Source of the DNA: an uncultured Verrucomicrobiota bacterium
GTDB lineage: Bacteria; Verrucomicrobiota; Kiritimatiellia; CAIQIC01; Lenti-01
NCBI GenBank assembly: GCA_937860055.1
Contig: CALMBO010000012.1
Span: 1-64,000 of the forward strand
DNA: 64,000 bases
Reading direction: 5' to 3'
Under the pieces are notes generated by a model. That model worked only from the letters and a program-made list of their open reading frames with translations, had not been told where the DNA came from and did no database searches. Positions 59,525-64,000 of this stretch are shown in pieces (position 1 is the stretch's first letter; the number at the start of each line of letters is the position of its first letter). Both the position numbers and the translations under genes were made by a program.

Positions 59525-60466
59525 TCAAAAGGCCCAGGCGAGGAAGAGGGGGACGGTGACGAGGGCCCAGAGGTGGGTGAGGAGGAGGCCGCCGGCGATG
59601 AAGTCGGTATCGCCGCCGTAGCGTTCGGAGAAGAGGACGCTGACCATGGCGGAGGGCATGACGGAGATGATGGCGAGGATGCCGCGGGCGACGGGATCCA
59701 TGGGGATGAGGCCGAGGAGGGGGATCATGACGAGGGGCACGGCGACGAGGCGGATGGCGGAGACGAGCCAGATGCGCCAGCCGAGCATGGTTTCGAATTT
59801 CAGGACGGCGAAGCGGCTGCCGGCGACGAGCATGGAGAGGGCGATGGTAGCGGCGCCGAGGGTGCGGAGGCCGGAGCGGGCGGTTTGCCCGGCGAGGGCG
59901 AGCCAGGGGGGCGGTTCGGGCCAGGGCAGGAGGTCGCGGGCGGCGACGAAGGCCAGGCTGAGGAGGAGGGAGAGGAACGGAGGGCTGAAAAGGGATTTGA
60001 GCTGGTCGCGCCTGCGTTCGGCGCGGGTGAACAGCATGACGCCGATGGACCAGAGGAGGATTTCGTAGCCGATGGAGGAGAAGACGAGGAGGGCGACGCC
60101 GGAGTCGCCGTAGCGGAAGAGGACGAGCGGCAGGGGGAGGAACGAGTAGTTGTTGATGAGGCAGTGGAAGAGAAAGGCGCGGGCGGTGTCGGGCGGGACG
60201 CGGCCGAGAAAGCGCACGGCGAGCAGACCAAGGCCGAATCCAACCATGGCGATGGCCATGACGAGGAGAGGCAAGGAGAGGTTGGCGCGCAGGTCGGCGA
60301 AGGACAGCTCGGTGATGGAGACGAAGATGAGGGCGGGATAGACGAGCGAGAGGGCGACGTGGGCGAGGTCGTTGGTGCCCTGGGGGGACAGCATGCCGCG
60401 GCGCCGCGCGAGGAAGCCGATGGCGACGAGGCCGAGGATGCACAGGATCTGGAAGAAAAAGACCAT
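59525..60466 (-). CDS. AEC-family transporter (auxin efflux carrier type)
   Basis: A 313-residue protein with about ten membrane helices in two inverted halves, from the family that includes malonate and other carboxylate carriers. Recognisable lines are LVYPALIFVSITELSFADLR, FLFHCLINNYSFLPLPLVLF with the helix-break Asn residues, and MPSAMVSVLFSERYGGD near the end. ATG 60466 is chosen because an in-frame ATG at 60490 lies upstream of the promoter -10. Substrate is unknown; export of an amino acid or organic acid is plausible. Confidence 0.88.
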   Translation of the reverse strand: MVFFFQILCILGLVAIGFLARRRGMLSPQGTNDLAHVALSLVYPALIFVSITELSFADLRANLSLPLLVMAIAMVGFGLGLLAVRFLGRVPPDTARAFLFHCLINNYSFLPLPLVLFRYGDSGVALLVFSSIGYEILLWSIGVMLFTRAERRRDQLKSLFSPPFLSLLLSLAFVAARDLLPWPEPPPWLALAGQTARSGLRTLGAATIALSMLVAGSRFAVLKFETMLGWRIWLVSAIRLVAVPLVMIPLLGLIPMDPVARGILAIISVMPSAMVSVLFSERYGGDTDFIAGGLLLTHLWALVTVPLFLAWAF

Positions 60467-60478
60467 TTGCGAGAGGGC

Positions 60479-60507
60479 ACTATACCCCATCCGGCGCGGG
60501 AGGGCAA
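60479..60507 (-). promoter_or_regulatory. Promoter of the AEC carrier gene, short leader
   Basis: On the minus strand TTGCCC (60507-60502) and TATAGT (60484-60479) are spaced by 17 bases. The ATG at 60466 lies 12 bases after the -10, leaving a leader of only about 5 bases and no ribosome-binding site. Confidence 0.6.
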
Positions 60508-60520
60508 AGAATGAGAAGTC

Positions 60521-61078
60521 CTACTCCGGGAACTCGGGAACGGGGACGGGGTTCGGGGGGCGGCGGAAGAGGAAATCGAGGGGAAGGGAGTAGGAGAGAC
60601 CGAAGGTTTCGGTGCCGGGGTTCCTGTCGCTGAGGGAACCGTTGGAGAGGTGGGCGAAGCAGAGGCCGAGCTTGTGGCCGCTGGGAAGGCGCCGGGCGAG
60701 TTCAATGGATGTCCGGAATTCGGCGTCGAAGCCGAGATCGAGGCCGCTGGATGCGTTGTAGTAGCCGGCGCCGAAACCGGGCGTGAGCACCCAGCCGCGG
60801 CCGAGTTCGAGGTTGAGGAGCACGCCGGCGGCGGCGTAGAACTCGTCGTTTTTGCCGGTTCCAAAGAGGAACCAGGGGCCGGCGTGTAAGAGGCGGAAAG
60901 CGGGGCGGTATTCGACGCCCCAGAAGACTTCCTGGTGACTGTCGAAGATCTGGGCGACGCCGGCGCCGAGGCTGAGCAGAGGTGGATCCTTCGCGAACCA
61001 TTCGTGTGCGGGAGCCGGAAGCGCCGCCGCGAGCATGGCGGCGAGCGCGACGGACAGGGGCAGGCGCGGCCGGCTCAC
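60521..61078 (-). CDS. PagL-like lipid A 3-O-deacylase
   Basis: GTG 61078 overlaps the stop of the upstream gene and gives a 185-residue protein with a signal peptide ending PAPAHE (residues 20-25). The rest is an eight-strand outer-membrane barrel pattern with aromatic ends. The PagL catalytic region is clear near the C-terminus: FAHLSNGSLSDRNPGTE, with His143, Ser145, Asn146, then the NPG line and Glu157. PagL removes the 3-O acyl chain of lipid A in the outer membrane, remodelling endotoxin. The gene lies in a minus-strand run behind an RND pump and a kinase-like fragment. Confidence 0.85.
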   Translation of the reverse strand: MSRPRLPLSVALAAMLAAALPAPAHEWFAKDPPLLSLGAGVAQIFDSHQEVFWGVEYRPAFRLLHAGPWFLFGTGKNDEFYAAAGVLLNLELGRGWVLTPGFGAGYYNASSGLDLGFDAEFRTSIELARRLPSGHKLGLCFAHLSNGSLSDRNPGTETFGLSYSLPLDFLFRRPPNPVPVPEFPE

Positions 61079-61443
61079 GAGCCGCCGGTCTCCGCCCTGG
61101 CGGGCAGGGGGCGCCCATACAGCGCGAGGGTCTTGGGAGGGTATGGCGGAAGTGGAAGGGCCCTTCGACGTTCCGTTTCCTCGAACCAGCCGAAGGAGCG
61201 GGGGGTGCCGTCGCCGGCGAGGCGGCGCAGGCAGTCGTCTTCCGCGAGCCAGCAGGGGCGGCGGAAGCGGCGGGCTTCCAGAGGAATCTCGAATTTCTTG
61301 ACGACGTAGCGGGCATCGACGCGGAACACGGAGCGCACGGTTTCCCTGGCGCGGCGGGTCCGCAGGAGTTCCCAGTGGAGGGCCTCCTTGAGGATCACAT
61401 CCGGCGGGGTCCGGGGAGCGGCGGGCATGGATGAACCCGGCAT
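61075..61443 (-). CDS. N-terminal fragment resembling LPS core (Kdo/WaaP-type) kinases
   Basis: A 122-residue product. The part ETVRSVFRVDARYVVKKFEI followed by RRPCWLAEDDCLRRLAGDGT resembles the N-lobe of WaaP/KdkA-type lipopolysaccharide kinases (a Lys-bearing strand, then an aC-like helix). The catalytic loop and metal-binding Asp of the C-lobe are absent. The frame ends 50 residues later in Pro-rich sequence, so it is either a remnant or a stand-alone domain. It starts 5 bases after the RND pump stop and overlaps the PagL-like gene by 4 bases, so it is at least translated in register with its neighbours. The family call is tentative. Confidence 0.45.
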   Translation of the reverse strand: MPGSSMPAAPRTPPDVILKEALHWELLRTRRARETVRSVFRVDARYVVKKFEIPLEARRFRRPCWLAEDDCLRRLAGDGTPRSFGWFEETERRRALPLPPYPPKTLALYGRPLPARAETGGS

Positions 61444-61448
61444 GGGGA

Positions 61449-64000
61449 TCAGTCCTGGCAGGGTTTGGCAAGTGCGTCACCGGATTTGGGTTTGCCGGTG
61501 AAAAGGGTGTAGATGAGGGGAAGGACGGTCATGGTGAGGAGTCCCGCGACGAGGACGCCGGCGACGGAAGCGATGCCGATGCCGGCGCGGTTTTCGGAGC
61601 CGATGCCGGTGCCGACGGCCATGGGGAGCATGCCCAGGCCGGAGGCGAGAACCACCATCAGCACGGGGCGGAACACATCGACCATGGCGGTGAGCATGGC
61701 TTCGCGGCGGCAGACGCCTTCGCGGAGATGCTGGGCCATCTTGTCGACGATGAGGATGGCGGCGTTGACGACGATGCCGATGAGCATGAGCATGCCGAGG
61801 AGCACGAGCATGGTGATGGCCTTGCCGGCGAACACGAGGGACCAGATGACGCCGATGAGGCCCATGGGGAGGGTCAGGAGCACGAAGCCGGGTCGGCTCC
61901 ACGATTCGAGGATGGCGGCGAGGGTGAGGAGGGTGAGGAAGGCGGCAAGGAGGATGGCTTCGCCGAAGTCGGCGATGGTTTCGGCCATCATTTCGCTGTG
62001 GCCGGCGTTGCGGAGGGCGTAGCCGGGCGGCAGCAGGTTTTGATCTGCGATGGTCGCGGCCATTTCGCCGGCGACGCCGCTCATGGTGGCGCCGGGCCGG
62101 GTGTCGCCGAGGATCTTGACGGTGCGCTGCTTGTCGACGCGGTAGATCTGGGTCTTGGCGCGGGCATCGACGACGTCAGCGACGGTATCGAGGGGGATGG
62201 GGCGGCCATCGGCGCCGGGGAGGAGGAACTGACGGATCTGGTCCTTGCCGGACTGTTCGGCGAGCTTGACGCGGATGTCGTAGGTGCGGTCGCCGCGCTT
62301 GTAGCTGGCGGCCTCGATGCCTTCGATATTGCCGCGGACGATGGCACCGAGGAGGGAGGGGGAGAGGCCGAGATCGGAGAGGACGGGACGCCGGGGGAGG
62401 ACGCGGATCTCCGGCTTGGTGTCGCGCACGGTGGTTTCGAGCTGGTCGACGCCGGGGAGGTCGCGGGCGGCCTCCTGGATGGCGAGGGCGGTGGAATCGA
62501 GGACGTCGAGGTCGTCGCCGGAGAGGTTCTGTTCGATCTGGAAGGACTGACCGCCCATCATGCCGGGGACGGAGGCGGAGACCATGCAATCCGTTTCGTT
62601 CCTGAGCAAGGCGCGGACTTCGGAAAGACGGCCGGAGATGGGCCAGGCGCGTTCGGTCTTGGGCTTGAAGAAGAGTTCGATCTGGCCCATGTAGACGCCT
62701 TCGCTGGCCTGGCCGCTCATGGACTCGGCTTTGCCGGCGGTGGTCAGGACGTGATCAAGGTCGGAGAAGCCGAGCAGGCGGGACTGGATTTCGCCAAGGC
62801 GGGCAACGGTTTTCTCCAAGTCGTAGTAGGCGGGGGTTTCGACGCGGACGAAGAGGCGGCCGCGGTCGGCGGTTTCGAAGAAGGTGAAGCCGAGGCGGCC
62901 GCCGCCGAACTTCATGGTGAAGAAGAAGAGGAGGACAAAGCCGAGAACGATGGGGAGGTTGTAGCGCTTTTTGGAGGCGAGACGGCGGAGGCCGTTGGTG
63001 TAGCGGACGGCGAAGTTCTGGAAGCCGGCGTCCCAGCGCTTACCGAACCGCGCGAAGGCGTTGTCCCTGCGCTTGGAGGCGGGTTCGAGGAGGAGGGCGC
63101 AGAGGATGGGGGTGAGGGTGAAGCTGATGAGGATGGAAGAGGCGTTGACGATGAGGGTGGTGATGGCGAAGGGGGTGAGCATGCGGCCGGCGAGGCTGGA
63201 CATCATGGAGATGGGCAGCATGACGATGACGTTGGTGCCGGCGGAGGCGAGGACGGCGACGGTCATTTCGGAGGCGCCGAGGCCGGCGGCCGCCCAATGG
63301 TCGTCCATGGTTTCGAACTTCGAGACGATGTTTTCGAGGACAACGATGGAGTTGGAAACCAGCACGCCGGTGGAGAGGCCGATGGCGAGCAAGGTGGGGG
63401 TGTTGAGGGTCTGGCCGGCGAGCCGCATGAAGAAGAGGCTGATGACGATGGTGACCGGCATGGTGATGGCCACGATGACGGTGGTGCGGACATTGACGAG
63501 GAAGACGAAGAGGATGAAGGCGCAGAGGAGGACGGCCTGCCAGACGCTTTCGATGGCGGAATCGACGGAGGCCTGGATGTTTTCCGCTTCGTCCGAAACC
63601 CAGGTCAGCTCCATGCCGCCGGGGAGGGCTTTCTGGATTTCCGCGAAGCGCTTGCGGGTTTCCTTGACGATGGTGACGATGTTGCCTTCGGCCTTCTTGA
63701 CGACCTTGATGACGACGCCCTGCCGGCCGTCGAGGATGGCGCGCTGGCGAACCTCGGCGGTGGCCTGCCGCACGGTGCCGAGGTCGCCGAGCTTGCGGCG
63801 GGCGCCGTCGCGGTTGACGACTTCGAGGCCGGCGATGTCGGCGACGTCCTGGTATTCCGCGTCGTAGCGGACGGCGAACTCGCTGCCCTGCTCGCGGATG
63901 CGGCCGCCGGGGAGGGAGAGGACGCCCTTCTGGAGGGCGCCGGCGACGTCGGCGGTGGTGAGGCCGGCGGCGGCGAGGGCGGCGCGGTCGAGCTCTACCC
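61449..64000 (-). CDS. RND-family efflux pump inner-membrane subunit, 5' end outside window
   Basis: The frame is open from the right edge and gives about 850 residues of the C-terminal part of an AcrB/MexF-like proton-driven pump. It enters in a porter domain line (VELDRAALAAAGLTTADVAG) and has the second-subdomain lines LPGGMELTWVSDEAENIQAS. The membrane bundle has ATLLAIGLSTGVLVSNSIVV, where a Ser/Asn occupies the place of the usual acidic relay in TM4 (GLLVDDAIVV in AcrB). It ends with ENRAGIGIASVAGVLVAGLL and a short cytoplasmic tail. It works with a membrane-fusion protein and an outer-membrane channel, presumably encoded upstream. Substrate is unknown. Confidence 0.9.
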   Translation of the reverse strand, partial: VELDRAALAAAGLTTADVAGALQKGVLSLPGGRIREQGSEFAVRYDAEYQDVADIAGLEVVNRDGARRKLGDLGTVRQATAEVRQRAILDGRQGVVIKVVKKAEGNIVTIVKETRKRFAEIQKALPGGMELTWVSDEAENIQASVDSAIESVWQAVLLCAFILFVFLVNVRTTVIVAITMPVTIVISLFFMRLAGQTLNTPTLLAIGLSTGVLVSNSIVVLENIVSKFETMDDHWAAAGLGASEMTVAVLASAGTNVIVMLPISMMSSLAGRMLTPFAITTLIVNASSILISFTLTPILCALLLEPASKRRDNAFARFGKRWDAGFQNFAVRYTNGLRRLASKKRYNLPIVLGFVLLFFFTMKFGGGRLGFTFFETADRGRLFVRVETPAYYDLEKTVARLGEIQSRLLGFSDLDHVLTTAGKAESMSGQASEGVYMGQIELFFKPKTERAWPISGRLSEVRALLRNETDCMVSASVPGMMGGQSFQIEQNLSGDDLDVLDSTALAIQEAARDLPGVDQLETTVRDTKPEIRVLPRRPVLSDLGLSPSLLGAIVRGNIEGIEAASYKRGDRTYDIRVKLAEQSGKDQIRQFLLPGADGRPIPLDTVADVVDARAKTQIYRVDKQRTVKILGDTRPGATMSGVAGEMAATIADQNLLPPGYALRNAGHSEMMAETIADFGEAILLAAFLTLLTLAAILESWSRPGFVLLTLPMGLIGVIWSLVFAGKAITMLVLLGMLMLIGIVVNAAILIVDKMAQHLREGVCRREAMLTAMVDVFRPVLMVVLASGLGMLPMAVGTGIGSENRAGIGIASVAGVLVAGLLTMTVLPLIYTLFTGKPKSGDALAKPCQD

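Noticed and set aside
61075-61480. PagL-like gene starting at 61480
   Set aside because: The upstream 134 codons are Arg/Pro-rich shadow of the kinase-like frame; the signal peptide and ATG-free coupling point to GTG 61078.
1-64000. CRISPR array
   Set aside because: No series of regularly spaced identical repeats with unique spacers is present; the tandem repeats seen are inside genes or are palindrome pairs.

Overview
The window is GC-rich and densely coded. It looks like a Gram-negative, probably anaerobic bacterium. The evidence is a complete type IV pilus assembly set with an outer-membrane secretin, a PagL-type lipid A deacylase, an RND efflux pump, SMC partners ScpA/ScpB, a 2-oxoacid:ferredoxin oxidoreductase and a HydG-like radical SAM enzyme. 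My guess is the PVC group (Verrucomicrobiota, Kiritimatiellota or Lentisphaerota). That is inference from gene content and style, not a marker-gene result.

Region 1 (1-6911) is the right end of an integrated element. A tyrosine recombinase at 5509-6771 lies next to the 3' half of a tRNA-Gly(GCC) gene (6861-6911) that has no 5' half, which is the usual footprint of integration into a tRNA. The element reaches past the left edge of the window. It carries the stump of a REP-associated (Y1/RAYT) transposase, an exported protein of 19-residue repeats, a zinc-ribbon/DUF4190-like membrane protein, a membrane coiled-coil protein, a lipoprotein, a LysM protein and one orphan gene.

Region 2 (6981-23631) is a type IV pilus/type II secretion-like locus. 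It has an MshEN-like protein divergent from the pilB-type ATPase, then pilC, an NtrC-like regulator with a broken GAFTGA loop, a major pilin with its own promoter and terminator, the coupled pilM-N-O-P-Q genes, and a convergent operon of prepilin-like proteins including one of 681 residues. Two 63-bp BIME-like REP pairs lie between the two arms.

Region 3 (24062-37694) holds trpS-scpA-scpB-hisC, a terminator, then DAHP synthase-tyrA-aroA-cmk-plsC for aromatic amino acids, CMP kinase and phospholipid acylation. An ABC importer of the ferric-iron type follows (ATPase, oversized binding protein, fused double permease), then tRNA-Arg(TCG).

Region 4 (37737-54057) starts with an RpiB-GlyA fusion. 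A minus-strand operon comes next: a membrane protein with five TRAM-like domains, two NERD proteins (one with and one without the nuclease ExK residues) and a PHP phosphoesterase. It is divergent from a HydG-like gene, which is followed by metA, gpsA and a NarL-type regulator. An unusual GH13 protein, a GHMP sugar kinase, a galU-type uridylyltransferase and lpdA complete the region. Pairs of 23-bp palindromes sit at three of its gene boundaries.

Region 5 (54254-64000) has the 2-oxoacid:ferredoxin oxidoreductase genes korD-korA-korBC (beta and gamma fused), a TPR membrane protein, purB, an AEC-family carrier, a PagL-like deacylase, a kinase-like fragment and an RND pump cut by the window edge. 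The strongest candidate for an undescribed system is the TRAM-NERD-NERD-PHP operon.
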